DNA of 64,000 nt from Inquilinus ginsengisoli_A (GTDB lineage: Bacteria > Pseudomonadota > Alphaproteobacteria > DSM-16000 > Inquilinaceae). Each line of letters begins with the position of its first letter. Within the stretch, counting starts at the first letter, position 1. This document shows, piece by piece, positions 41,195-49,424 of the stretch. Both the position numbers and the translations under genes were made by a program. Below the pieces are notes generated by a model, which did no database searches, had not been told where the DNA came from, and saw only the letters and a program-made list of their open reading frames with translations. The stretch is taken from contig NZ_JAVDPW010000009.1 in assembly GCF_031453975.1 (NCBI RefSeq), positions 372,001 to 436,000 of the forward strand, in the 5' to 3' direction.

Positions 41195-41698
41195 ATGGAC
41201 GAAGACCTGATCACCGAACCGACCGACCGCCGCGCCTTGCCGTTTGCCGAACAGCTGGTGCTGTGGGCGCTGCGGCTCAGCGTCGTCGGTCTGAAGACCG
41301 GGGCGCCGACCGACCACCCGGTGCTGCTCGCCTTCCGCAAGGTTGGCGCCGAGGAGGCCGCCGAGCGCATCAGCCTGCTGACCCGCATCGTCGGCTTCGG
41401 CGCCGAGCGGCGGGTGCAGATCGGCGTGCCCTGCGCCTTCACCGTCACCGAGGATGAGCGCCGGATCCTCGACCTGGTCGCGATCGGCCAGTCGGGCCGC
41501 GGCGTGTCGGGGACGCTGGTGCTGCGCGGCATGCTGTCCTCCGCCGCCTGCCGGGCCGCGGCCGGGCTGTGCGCCGAGCTGGGCGAGATGCTGGCGACCG
41601 CCGGCGTCATGCTGCAGCGGCCCGCGCCGCCGCCCCGGCCGCTGCGCGTGCCGGCCAACCTGCCGTCCTTCGGCCTGGTCCGGGCGGCGATGCCATGA
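41195..41698 (+). CDS. unknown protein, first of tandem pair
   Basis: A 167-residue soluble, helix-rich protein that I do not recognise. It begins with an FAEQLVLWALRLSVVGLKTG segment and has EERISLL-like and VTEDERRILDLVAIG stretches, echoed in the next gene. No signal peptide. The ATG at 41195 has GGGAGAG at the right distance. A Fur-box-like site precedes it. An iron-responsive role is inferred from that site only. Confidence 0.72.
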   Translation: MDEDLITEPTDRRALPFAEQLVLWALRLSVVGLKTGAPTDHPVLLAFRKVGAEEAAERISLLTRIVGFGAERRVQIGVPCAFTVTEDERRILDLVAIGQSGRGVSGTLVLRGMLSSAACRAAAGLCAELGEMLATAGVMLQRPAPPPRPLRVPANLPSFGLVRAAMP

Positions 41699-42207
41699 GC
41701 GACGACGCGCATGGCTGCGACGAGACGCATGACGATAAGGCGGGGGCGCCGCCGCTGACCCGGGCCGAGACCCTGGTGCTGTGGGGCATCCGCGCTTGGG
41801 TCACCGGCCATCGCCACGACATTCCGGTGATGCCGAACCTGCGCACCGCCTTCCGCGCCGAAGGGGCACCGGCCGCGGCCGAGGCGGTGGACGACCTGAT
41901 GGGCTTCATCGGCCGCGGCGCCGGGCGCACCATCCGGGTGAACTGCCCGCGCTGCCGGCACGTCACCGAGGACGAGCGGCTGCTGCTCGACGTCGTGGCG
42001 CTGTACCAGCAGGGCGAGACGATGTGGGCGCCGTTCCTGATCCGGGCGATCCTGACCCCGGTGGCCTCCCGGCTGTGCGGCCCGCTGTTCGCCGCCCTGG
42101 CCGAAGCCCTGAGCGATGGCGGCATTCTGCTGCCCGCCGTCGCCAGCCAGGCACCGCCCCCTGATATCGCCGCCCATGCGATTCCCGTGGGGTCGACGAT
42201 TCACTGA
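41695..42207 (+). CDS. unknown protein, second of tandem pair
   Basis: A 170-residue paralog of the preceding gene: AETLVLWGIRAWVTGHRHDI parallels its start and VTEDERLLLDVVALYQQGE its middle. It differs by an acidic, His-containing N-terminus (CDETHDDKAG) and a Cys pair in VNCPRCRHVTEDE (CPRC), which might bind a metal. ATGA overlap with the first gene implies coupling. No known family. Confidence 0.72.
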   Translation: MSDDAHGCDETHDDKAGAPPLTRAETLVLWGIRAWVTGHRHDIPVMPNLRTAFRAEGAPAAAEAVDDLMGFIGRGAGRTIRVNCPRCRHVTEDERLLLDVVALYQQGETMWAPFLIRAILTPVASRLCGPLFAALAEALSDGGILLPAVASQAPPPDIAAHAIPVGSTIH

Positions 42208-42247
42208 CCGGTCCCATTGAGGGTTGCCCCGGGCGAGGTTTGCCGCC

Positions 42248-42652
42248 ATGAATCGGATGGTGGCGACCCGAAGCGAACCGATAGTGGGCCTGATGTGTAG
42301 CGGACGCGTGTTGCTGGTCGAGGACGACGTGCTGGTACGTCTTCTGGCGGCGGAAGCCCTGATCGATGGCGGCTTCGACGTCGCCGAGGCGGCCGACGCG
42401 CCGGAGGCGCTGCGCCTGCTCGACGGCCGCGAGTTCGACCTGATGGTCACCGATGTCGGCCTGCCGGGCATGACCGGGGCCGAGCTGGCGGTGCGGGCCC
42501 GCACCGACCGGCCGGCGCTCAAGGTGCTGTTCACCACCGGCTACGGCCCCGAGGACGGGGTGCCGGCCGACCTGCCGACCCTGCGCAAGCCCTATGCCGC
42601 CGATGCCCTGGCGGCGACGGTGCGGTCGCTGCTGGCGCAGCCGAGCCACTAG
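42248..42652 (+). CDS. lone receiver-domain protein
   Basis: A 134-residue single-domain response regulator: RVLLVEDDVLVRLLAAEALI, the acceptor in DLMVTDVGLPGMTGAEL and the Lys in PTLRKPYAADAL. No output domain. The start could be 42248 or the later ATG at 42293. Such receivers are often partners of hybrid kinases; none is adjacent. Confidence 0.85.
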   Translation: MNRMVATRSEPIVGLMCSGRVLLVEDDVLVRLLAAEALIDGGFDVAEAADAPEALRLLDGREFDLMVTDVGLPGMTGAELAVRARTDRPALKVLFTTGYGPEDGVPADLPTLRKPYAADALAATVRSLLAQPSH

Positions 42653-42658
42653 CGGTCT

Positions 42659-44476
42659 CTAAGCCCGCCACTGCTCCTGCCGGCCGTCGAGGGCCCGGTC
42701 GAGAGCGAAGGCTGCGCTGATCAGGGCGAGATGGGTCAGCGCCTGCGGAAAGTTCCCCAGGAATTCCGCGCGGACGTCGAACTCCTCGGCATAGAGCTGC
42801 AGGTGGTTGCCGTAGAGCAGAAGCTTCTCGAAGTTGTTCCGCGCCTGCCGCACGCGGCCGGCCCGCGCCAGGCACTCGACATGCCAGAAGGCGCAGGCGG
42901 CGAACGACCCTTCCTTGCCGTCCAGCCCGTCCTCGCGGTCGTAGCGCATGACCAGGCCGTCATCGGCCAGCTGGTCGCCTATGGCGTCGAGGGTGGCCAG
43001 CCAGGCCGGGTCGGTGGCGCCGACGAAGCGGACCAGCGGCATCATCAGCATCGAACCGTCCAGGTCGGTTCCGTCCTTGCTGCGCACGAAATGGCCGGCC
43101 TTTTCGTTCCAGAACGTGCTCCAGATGTCTTCGCTGATCTCGTTCCGGGTCTTGATCCAGGTCTCGAACGGTGCGCTCAGGGACCGCTTGCTGGCGAGGC
43201 GGATCGCGCGGTCGACGGCGACCCAGCACATCAGCCGCGAATGCAGGTGTTCGGTCGGACGGCTGCGCATCTCCCAGATGCCCGCATCGGGCAGGTGCCA
43301 GTTCTCGCAGACATAGTCCACGACCTGGCGGACGCCGTGCCAGTCGGCGTTCGAGATCGCGTCGCCGTATTTGTTGCTGAGATAGATCGAATCCAGCAGC
43401 GCGCCGTAGATGTCGAGCTGCAGCTGCGTGGCCGCCGCGTTGCCGATCCTGACCGGGCTGGCGCCGTTGTGGCCGGCGAGGTGGGGCAGCGATTCCTCCT
43501 CCGGCACGGGGCTGCCGTCCACCGCGTACATCACGTGCAGGCGCCCGCCGGAACAGGTGGCGGCGCGATCCGCCGTCCAGCGCGTGAACGCCATGGCCTC
43601 GTCCTGGTACCCCAGGCGCATCAGGGCGTAGACGGTGAAGGACGCGTCGCGGATCCAGGTGGCGCGATAGTCCCAGTTGCGCGATCCTTTCGGTGTCTCG
43701 GGCAGGCCGAAGGTGGCGGCCGCGACGATCGACCCGTGCCGGCGCGAGGTCATCAGCTTCAGCACCAGGGCCGAGCGGGTGACGGCGTCGCGCCAGCGGC
43801 CCTTGTAGGTCGATTTGGCGGCCCAGGCCTGCCAGTCGGAGGTGGTCTCGGCGACCAGGCGCTCCAGGGCGTCGGCGTCCGGCTTCTCGGCGCCGTCCTC
43901 GTCCAGGACCAGATCCAGGGTCTCGTCGGCCTCGAGGGTGAACACCGCCTCGGCGCCCGCCCGCGCCCTGGTGAAGGCGACGGGCCCCCACAGCCGCATG
44001 CCGGGCGAGCCCTCGGCGGTGAACACGGCCTGGCCCTTTCCGGCCGTGACCTTCGGCTTGATCCGGGCATAATCGAAGCGCGGCGCGCAGCGCAGCCGGA
44101 AGCGGACCGTGCCGCGGGTGACCCGCAGGCGGCGGATCAGGCGGTAGGTGCAATCCTCGGCATCGCCCGACGCCGTCATCAGGTCGGTGATCTCGGCGCT
44201 GGCCTCCTCGCCCAGCCAGCGGGTGACCAGCACGTTGCTCTCGGGGAGATAGGTCTGGAGGACCCGAGCGCCGGCGATCTCCGGCGCCAGTTCGAAGGCG
44301 CCGCCGGCCCTGGCATCGAGCAGGCTCGCGAACAGGGTCGGGCTGTCGAAATTCGGCCAGCACAGATAATCGATGGTGCCGTCGAGGGCGACCAGCGCCA
44401 TGGTCGACAGGTTGCCGATGACACCGTGATCGGCGATCCGCCGGTCCGGCCGGGTCTTCGTCCTGCGCTCAGCCAT
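42659..44476 (-). CDS. GH15 glucoamylase/trehalase-like protein
   Basis: A 605-residue glycoside hydrolase family 15 protein. The N-terminal beta-sandwich (residues 1-250, GTIDYLCWPNFDSPTLFASL) is followed by an (alpha/alpha)6 barrel with WDYRATWIRDASFTVYALM, a general-acid Glu in GIWEMRSRP and a general-base Glu in LYAEEFD. No signal peptide, so cytoplasmic. Members hydrolyse glucans or trehalose. It overlaps nothing and faces the receiver gene. Confidence 0.88.
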   Translation of the reverse strand: MAERRTKTRPDRRIADHGVIGNLSTMALVALDGTIDYLCWPNFDSPTLFASLLDARAGGAFELAPEIAGARVLQTYLPESNVLVTRWLGEEASAEITDLMTASGDAEDCTYRLIRRLRVTRGTVRFRLRCAPRFDYARIKPKVTAGKGQAVFTAEGSPGMRLWGPVAFTRARAGAEAVFTLEADETLDLVLDEDGAEKPDADALERLVAETTSDWQAWAAKSTYKGRWRDAVTRSALVLKLMTSRRHGSIVAAATFGLPETPKGSRNWDYRATWIRDASFTVYALMRLGYQDEAMAFTRWTADRAATCSGGRLHVMYAVDGSPVPEEESLPHLAGHNGASPVRIGNAAATQLQLDIYGALLDSIYLSNKYGDAISNADWHGVRQVVDYVCENWHLPDAGIWEMRSRPTEHLHSRLMCWVAVDRAIRLASKRSLSAPFETWIKTRNEISEDIWSTFWNEKAGHFVRSKDGTDLDGSMLMMPLVRFVGATDPAWLATLDAIGDQLADDGLVMRYDREDGLDGKEGSFAACAFWHVECLARAGRVRQARNNFEKLLLYGNHLQLYAEEFDVRAEFLGNFPQALTHLALISAAFALDRALDGRQEQWRA

Positions 44477-44617
44477 GGTCCTGTATCCCTGAAACGGCGT
44501 CTCCTCGTCGACAACACGGCTGCGCCGAAGATGTCGCCGATTCCGGGAAGCCCGGGGACACAGGGCTGCAAGGCGGATCAGGCCGGATGTGGGTATGCGG
44601 GCCCGATCCGATCGTGC

Positions 44618-44953
44618 TCAGCGGCTGCCGTGGCCGCCGCCACCATGACCGCCTCCGCCGCGGCCACCATGGCCGGCGTCGAAGCCGCCGGCGTGGCCGT
44701 GTGGCGCGGCGGCACCCGGATGGCCGAAATCGTGACCAACGGCCATGGATCCGATCCGGTCATTGCGGGCGTTGTCATCCGATTCGTTCGATGCCGCCGT
44801 GGTGTCCGAGCCTGGGGCTTCCGCCGTCTGGGTCCACAGGGCCTGGGGCGGGAGTTGGGGTTCGCTGGCCTGGGCGGCGGCCGCCCCGACGAGAATTCCG
44901 AGCGCGACCAGGCCGATCAGCCCGGCCGGGCGTGCGGAGTGCGACATGACCAT
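44618..44953 (-). CDS. small exported Gly/His-rich protein
   Basis: A 111-residue protein with a signal peptide (GLIGLVALGILVGAAAAQA) and a mature C-terminus rich in Gly and His (GHGGRGGGGHGGGGHG), suggesting metal binding or a disordered surface role. Its 20-base start context (14720-14739-like) is identical to that of the DUF883 gene. It lies upstream of the GH15 gene in the same direction with a 141-base gap. Function unknown. Confidence 0.65.
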   Translation of the reverse strand: MVMSHSARPAGLIGLVALGILVGAAAAQASEPQLPPQALWTQTAEAPGSDTTAASNESDDNARNDRIGSMAVGHDFGHPGAAAPHGHAGGFDAGHGGRGGGGHGGGGHGSR

Positions 44954-45308
44954 GTCTCTGTCCTCATTCATCTGAAATCGGCGGCCGGCAGTTGCGATGT
45001 CATCGGATCGTCGAGATCCGTGTCGCGGTGGCCCAGCCCCGGTGTCACACGTGTCGTCGCAGAGGCGGCGAGAGGGAGCGTGTGCGCCTCAATACATGGT
45101 GCCGATTTCGTCGCCGCAAGCAGAGTTTACCGATGATTAAAGTGCCGGCAATGTTGTTGCGCCGTGTTCCGATTTTTCAAGAAGCTGGTCTGATAATTGG
45201 CGAAAATCGATCGATAACTTCGAAGATCCATGCAGGTATTCTGATTTCTGCCTTACGCCCAAAAGGCGGTCTGGCCCGGATGACGTCCGGGCCCTCCACG
45301 ATCGCCGG
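44954..45308. other. non-coding gap
   Basis: About 355 bases between the Gly/His-rich gene's start and the TrmH stop. It is AT-richer toward 45130-45250, with no coding frame I can support. The hairpin at 45273-45293 terminates the TrmH gene, and a promoter for the Gly/His gene must lie near 44970-45050. Confidence 0.5.
45273..45293 (-). terminator. hairpin after TrmH gene
   Basis: GGCCCGGA and TCCGGGCC separated by five bases, 15 bases past the TrmH stop. On the minus strand it is followed by AGACCGCCTTTT. A plausible weak terminator. Confidence 0.5.
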
Positions 45309-45833
45309 TCAGCCGATGAATTTCGGCGTGCCATGGACATGCGGCGGCAGCGGCTCGGTCGGGCCGCCGGGCAGCAGCGGCCGCGCGGCGAAGCGGCCCA
45401 GCGAGATCAGCCGGTCGTACATCACCAGCGCGCCCGCCAGGGACAGGTTCAGCGAGAACCGGGTCGGGATCTGCACGATGTGGTCGCAGCGCGCCGCCAT
45501 CTCCGGCGACAGGCCGCCGCGTTCCGACCCCAGGACATAGGCGGCCTGGCGCGGGTGGCGGAAGCTGGGCAGCGCGATCGAATCCTCCATCAGCTCGATC
45601 CCGACCAGGGCGCAGCCCTTGGGCAGGGCGAGCGCGGCGACGTCGGGATAGGTGTAGAGCGGCACGGCGCCGGCGGCGCTGGAGGTGTCGCTCCAGCCGA
45701 AATCGACCTCGTCCGTGTTCGGCGCCACGGTGAAGCAGAAGCTGGCGCCGAAGGCGTGGGCGGTGCGCATCAGGGCGCCGACATTCATCGGCTTGCTGAT
45801 GCCCTCGCAGCCGATCGCGAAATAGCCTTTCAT
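45309..45833 (-). CDS. TrmH-family RNA methyltransferase
   Basis: A 174-residue SpoU/TrmH-type RNA 2'-O-methyltransferase. The SPOUT knot is visible as KPMNVGALMRTAHAFGASFC, AAYVLGSERGGLSPEMAA and VQIPTRFSLNLSLAGALVMYD. Short enough to lack extra RNA-binding domains; the target is a tRNA or rRNA ribose, unspecified. Monocistronic. Confidence 0.9.
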   Translation of the reverse strand: MKGYFAIGCEGISKPMNVGALMRTAHAFGASFCFTVAPNTDEVDFGWSDTSSAAGAVPLYTYPDVAALALPKGCALVGIELMEDSIALPSFRHPRQAAYVLGSERGGLSPEMAARCDHIVQIPTRFSLNLSLAGALVMYDRLISLGRFAARPLLPGGPTEPLPPHVHGTPKFIG

Positions 45834-45934
45834 CCGATCCCGTCCGTGTCTTTCCGGCTCCGACCTTGCCCCGCACCGGGCGCGAGGGCAAGGTGCGGCC
45901 GGAACGGCCCTGCCTTCATCCTGCCGAGACGATC

Positions 45935-47044
45935 ATGACCGACCCCCACAATCACGACCATGGCCACGATCACGGCCACGAGCATGGCCCCGACCACAGC
46001 CCGGCCTCGGGAACCGCCGATCTCGCCGCCGGCGGCGGGCCGATCCTGGTCGAGGTCACGCGCGGTTCGGTGGTCGAGAGCCGGCATCGCGGCAGCGCCC
46101 TGATCGTCGACCGCACCGGCGCCGTGCAGGGCCATTGGGGCGACATCGCCCGCCCGGTCTACGCCCGCTCGGCGATCAAGTCGCTGCAGGCGATCCCGCT
46201 GATCGAAAGCGGCGCCTTCGACGCTTTCGGCCTGGGTGACGAGGAGCTGGCGCTGGCCTGTTCCTCGCACAATGGCGAACCCGCCCATGTCGAGCGCGTC
46301 GCCGCCTGGCTGGCGAAGATTGGCCTGTCCGAATCCGACCTGGAATGCGGCGCCCATCTGCCGTTCCACGAGGATTCGGCGCATGCGCTGGTGTGCCGGC
46401 ACGAACATCCCTCGGCCCTGCACAACAACTGTTCGGGCAAGCACACCGGCTTCCTGACCACCGCCGTCCATCTCGGCGAGAAGACCAAGGGCTACATCCG
46501 CTACACCCATCCGGTGCAGCAGCGCATCCTCGGCGTGCTCGAGCAGATGACCGGCTGCGGCCTCGGTGCGGCGCCCTGGGCGGCGGACGGCTGCTCGATC
46601 CCGACCATCGCCATCCCGCTCGAAGGCCTGGCCTTCGCCATGGCGCAGATCGCCGACCCCGACGACCTGCCGGAGAAGCGCCGCGCCGCGGTGCTGCGCA
46701 TCCGCAAGGCCTGGGGCACGCAGCCCTTCATGGTCGCGGGCACCGGCCGCTTCGACACCGAGATCATGCAGGCCTGCCAGGGCCGGGTGATGACCAAGGT
46801 CGGGGCGGAGGGCGTGTTCTGCGCCGCACTGCCGGATTACGGCCTGGGCGTCGCGCTCAAGATCGAGGACGGGGCCGAGCGGGCGGCGAATGTCGCCATG
46901 GCCGCGATCCTGAAGCGCATCGGCGCGCTGGACGGCGCCGACCCGGAGATCGCCGGCCGCTGGCTGGCCCCGCCGATCAAGACCCGCTTCGGCGTCACCG
47001 TCGGCGCCGTCCGCGGTGCCGCGGGGCTGGCCGGCGAAGGTTAG
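45935..47044 (+). CDS. L-asparaginase (rhizobial type)
   Basis: A 369-residue enzyme of the thermolabile asparaginase family of Rhizobium etli (ReAV type, AnsA-like; class 3), which hydrolyses asparagine and binds zinc. Motifs: RSAIKSLQAIPLIESGAFDA, CSSHNGEPAHVERV, HNNCSGKHTGFL and GTGRFDTEIMQ. The N-terminal 22 residues are extremely His-rich (HNHDHGHDHGHEHG), an extension that could store zinc. It faces LysE through the 144-bp repeat. No transport gene for asparagine is seen. Confidence 0.9.
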   Translation: MTDPHNHDHGHDHGHEHGPDHSPASGTADLAAGGGPILVEVTRGSVVESRHRGSALIVDRTGAVQGHWGDIARPVYARSAIKSLQAIPLIESGAFDAFGLGDEELALACSSHNGEPAHVERVAAWLAKIGLSESDLECGAHLPFHEDSAHALVCRHEHPSALHNNCSGKHTGFLTTAVHLGEKTKGYIRYTHPVQQRILGVLEQMTGCGLGAAPWAADGCSIPTIAIPLEGLAFAMAQIADPDDLPEKRRAAVLRIRKAWGTQPFMVAGTGRFDTEIMQACQGRVMTKVGAEGVFCAALPDYGLGVALKIEDGAERAANVAMAAILKRIGALDGADPEIAGRWLAPPIKTRFGVTVGAVRGAAGLAGEG

Positions 47045-47186
47045 AGCCTGTTCGGGAATGCGCTGGCGTGAGTCGGCTGGTGGTGGTTTCGAGAACCGGC
47101 GCGCAGCGGACATCTCGTCCGTGAGCACCAGAAGCGGAGAAACCGCCGCTAGGCGGCCACGCCAGTAGCAGTCCCGGACAGGCTCT
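47043..47186. repeat. 144-bp palindromic element, family C
   Basis: The ends are imperfect inverted repeats of about 28 bases (AGAGCCTGTTCGGGAATG against AGAGCCTGTCCGGGACTG from the right side). It sits between the convergent asparaginase and LysE genes and its tips form part of both stop codons. It may be a short non-autonomous element or a two-way terminator. Confidence 0.65.
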
Positions 47187-47812
47187 CAGTTCGACCGGTT
47201 CCAGGCGGCAGTGGCGAAACCGGCGGCGACCAGCACGCCGGCGCCGGCGCGGTTGATCAGCCGCAGCACCGACGGCCGGCCGATGGTGTCGCGTAGCCGT
47301 GCCCCGGCCCAAGCATAGGCGGCGGCGTTCAGCGCGGCGAGGGTGACGAAGGTGCCCTCCAGCACCGCCATCTGCGGCAGCAGCGGCGCGTCGGGATGGA
47401 CGAACTGCGGCAGGAAGGCGACGAAGAACACGATGCTCTTCGGGTTCAGCGCCGTGACCGCGAAGGCGTGCAGCAGCATGGCGCGGGGCGACCGCCCGGT
47501 GTCGGCCGCGGCCAGCCCTTCGGCCTTGGGCGCAGCCCGCCACAGCTTGACGCCGAGATAGACCAGATAGGCCGCGCCGATCCATTTCAGCACGGTGAAG
47601 GCGGCGGAGGAGGCGGCCAGCAGGGCGCCCAGCCCCAGCATCGACAGGGTCATCGCGGTGAAGTCGCCGAGCGCGACCCCGCCGACGATCCACCAGGCGT
47701 GGGACCGGCCGCGGCCCAGCGCGTAGGACAGCACCAGGGTGATGGTCGGGCCGGGGATGATCAGGACGATGCCGGCGGCGAGCAGGAAGGCGAACCAAAG
47801 GTCGAGCGACAT
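47186..47812 (-). CDS. LysE family amino-acid exporter
   Basis: A 208-residue membrane protein with six predicted helices. LysE/RhtB features: FLLAAGIVLIIPGPTITLVLS, YLVYLGVKLWR, ALNPKSIVFFVAFLPQFVHP. ATG 47812 begins MSLDLWFAF. It probably exports an amino acid or related metabolite; substrate unknown. It is divergent from IclR, a plausible regulator. Confidence 0.9.
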   Translation of the reverse strand: MSLDLWFAFLLAAGIVLIIPGPTITLVLSYALGRGRSHAWWIVGGVALGDFTAMTLSMLGLGALLAASSAAFTVLKWIGAAYLVYLGVKLWRAAPKAEGLAAADTGRSPRAMLLHAFAVTALNPKSIVFFVAFLPQFVHPDAPLLPQMAVLEGTFVTLAALNAAAYAWAGARLRDTIGRPSVLRLINRAGAGVLVAAGFATAAWNRSN

Positions 47813-48150
47813 GGCAGCGGCTCCGGGCGGATGATCCGGCCAGCAATCCATGGGGATTTCGCTTTGTCCAGTGCCGTGGCGGCGCATCGCCGCTCACGAG
47901 AAGGCGGGACGGGACCACGAGTTGTCCCCTGCGCTGTCCCCTCCCGCCTGCCCGATCCCCCCTGCGAGAGAGAGGATTCGATCGGTTGCGCCCGTCCCAC
48001 CATCGGCGGGGGCGCCGTCCGGTCTTTGCTTTCCTAACAAATGTTTGGTAATACGAAACACACTTCGGCAATGCGATAAGGGATAACCTCGGATGTGCGG
48101 CCGGTCAACGATCATCGGCGGAGTTTCGCCCGGTGACGCGAAGGCTCGCC
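47813..48150. other. divergent gap LysE/IclR
   Basis: 338 bases. Near 48033 lies the palindrome CCTAACAAATGTTTGG followed by AATACGAAA, AT-rich promoter-like sequence. The remaining part is GC-rich with no gene that I can support. Confidence 0.5.
48033..48048. promoter_or_regulatory. candidate IclR operator
   Basis: CCTAACAAATGTTTGG is a two-fold symmetric 16-mer (CCnAACA-AA-TGTTnGG), 103 bases before the IclR ATG and 220 bases before lysE. IclR proteins bind such short palindromes. Confidence 0.4.
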
Positions 48151-48963
48151 ATGGCCGATGAGCGCTACCGGGTGCAGAGCCTGGGCCGGGCGCTGGACCT
48201 GCTGGAGCACATCGCTGCGGCCGGCGGCGACGGCGCCAGGCTGACCGACCTTGCCCAGGCGACCGGGCTGTCCAAGGCGGCGGCCTACGCCATCCTGCAG
48301 ACCTTTCTCGCCCATGGCGTGGTCGCGGACAGCGGCCAAGGGGCAACGCGGCGCTATCGGCTGGGCCTCGCGCTGGTGCGGCTGGGCGATCTCGCCGTCG
48401 CGTCGATCGGGCTGGCCGACACGGCGCTGCCGGTGCTGCGCGACCTGACGCGGGCGGTCGGCATGACCTCGCGGGTCGCGGTGCTGGATCACGGCTTCGC
48501 GGTGGTGATTGGCCGGGTCGATGGGCCGGGGTCGGTGCAGTTCGAGGCGGCGCTCGGCCGGCGGGAATGGCCGCATTGCTCGGGCGTCGGCAAGGCCCTG
48601 CTCGCCGCCATGCCGCGGCCGGAGGCGCTGGCGATCCTGCGCCGGGTCGGCCATCCCAACCGCACGCCGCACACCCTGTGCACCCTGGCGGCGCTGGAGG
48701 CGGATTTCGACCGGATCGCCCTCTGCCGCTACGCCGTGGATGACGAGGAGGACAATGAGGGCGTGTTCTGCCTTGCCGCCTGCGTCTTCGACCGGGGCGG
48801 GGAGGCGGCGGGCGCGATCAGCGTGACCGGGCTGAAGCAGCGCCTGCCGGAGGAGAAGGTGCCGGCGCTGGCCGAGGCCGTGATCGACCATGCCGACCGG
48901 ATCTCGCAGCGCCTCGGCGGGCCGTCGGCGGAGGTCGCCTGGGCACGGCGGCGCCCGGCGTAA
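48151..48963 (+). CDS. IclR family transcriptional regulator
   Basis: A 270-residue IclR regulator: HTH with LTDLAQATGLSKAAAYAILQTFL, effector domain with GRVDGPGSVQFEAALGRREW and HCSGVGKALLAA, the usual substrate-binding face. ATG 48151 has AAGG upstream; an earlier GTG at 48133 lacks support. It may control the divergent LysE exporter; the ligand is unknown. Confidence 0.88.
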   Translation: MADERYRVQSLGRALDLLEHIAAAGGDGARLTDLAQATGLSKAAAYAILQTFLAHGVVADSGQGATRRYRLGLALVRLGDLAVASIGLADTALPVLRDLTRAVGMTSRVAVLDHGFAVVIGRVDGPGSVQFEAALGRREWPHCSGVGKALLAAMPRPEALAILRRVGHPNRTPHTLCTLAALEADFDRIALCRYAVDDEEDNEGVFCLAACVFDRGGEAAGAISVTGLKQRLPEEKVPALAEAVIDHADRISQRLGGPSAEVAWARRRPA

Positions 48964-48965
48964 TC

Positions 48966-49424
48966 CTAGCGCTTCTTGCGGCCCAGCCGCTTGGCGTTGG
49001 CGGAGACGACGCGGTGCGCCGAGGACAGGCTGGCATCGGTGATGGCGGCGGCATCGTCCATCAGCCGGTTGCCGATCTCGGCGCCCTGGGTCATGCCCAG
49101 TTGCATCCAACGCTGCCACGCCGTGACCGGGTCGGAGGTCATGGCCGCGAAGCCGAGCTGCGCCTGGGCGCCGAACCAGCCGGCCCAGCCGTGCTGGGCG
49201 GTCGCCATCTGGGTCGCGACCTTGGCGCCGGTCTCGGCCACCACCGCCATCTTCTCGGCCAGCATGCGGGTGAATTCGGGGTGCCCCATCGCCACCGGGT
49301 CGCCGGCCGCCTGCGCCATCATCAGGCTGCGATGACCGATGGTCTGGCCGGCGGCCACCGCCATCTCGGTCATCTGGACCATCGGGTTGGCCGGGGTGCG
49401 CCGCGTCGTGCGTCTCTTGGTCAT
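48966..49424 (-). CDS. phasin-like protein
   Basis: A 152-residue helical protein rich in Ala, Met and Gln (VAAGQTIGHRSLMMAQAAGD, AWQRWMQLGMTQGAEIGNRL), with a basic start (MTKRRTTRRT) and end (KRLGRKK). It resembles phasins, which coat polyhydroxyalkanoate granules, though no PHA genes are near. Its ATG shares ATGA with the stop of the GNAT gene. An alternative is a DNA-linked or general coiled-coil protein. Confidence 0.65.
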   Translation of the reverse strand: MTKRRTTRRTPANPMVQMTEMAVAAGQTIGHRSLMMAQAAGDPVAMGHPEFTRMLAEKMAVVAETGAKVATQMATAQHGWAGWFGAQAQLGFAAMTSDPVTAWQRWMQLGMTQGAEIGNRLMDDAAAITDASLSSAHRVVSANAKRLGRKKR

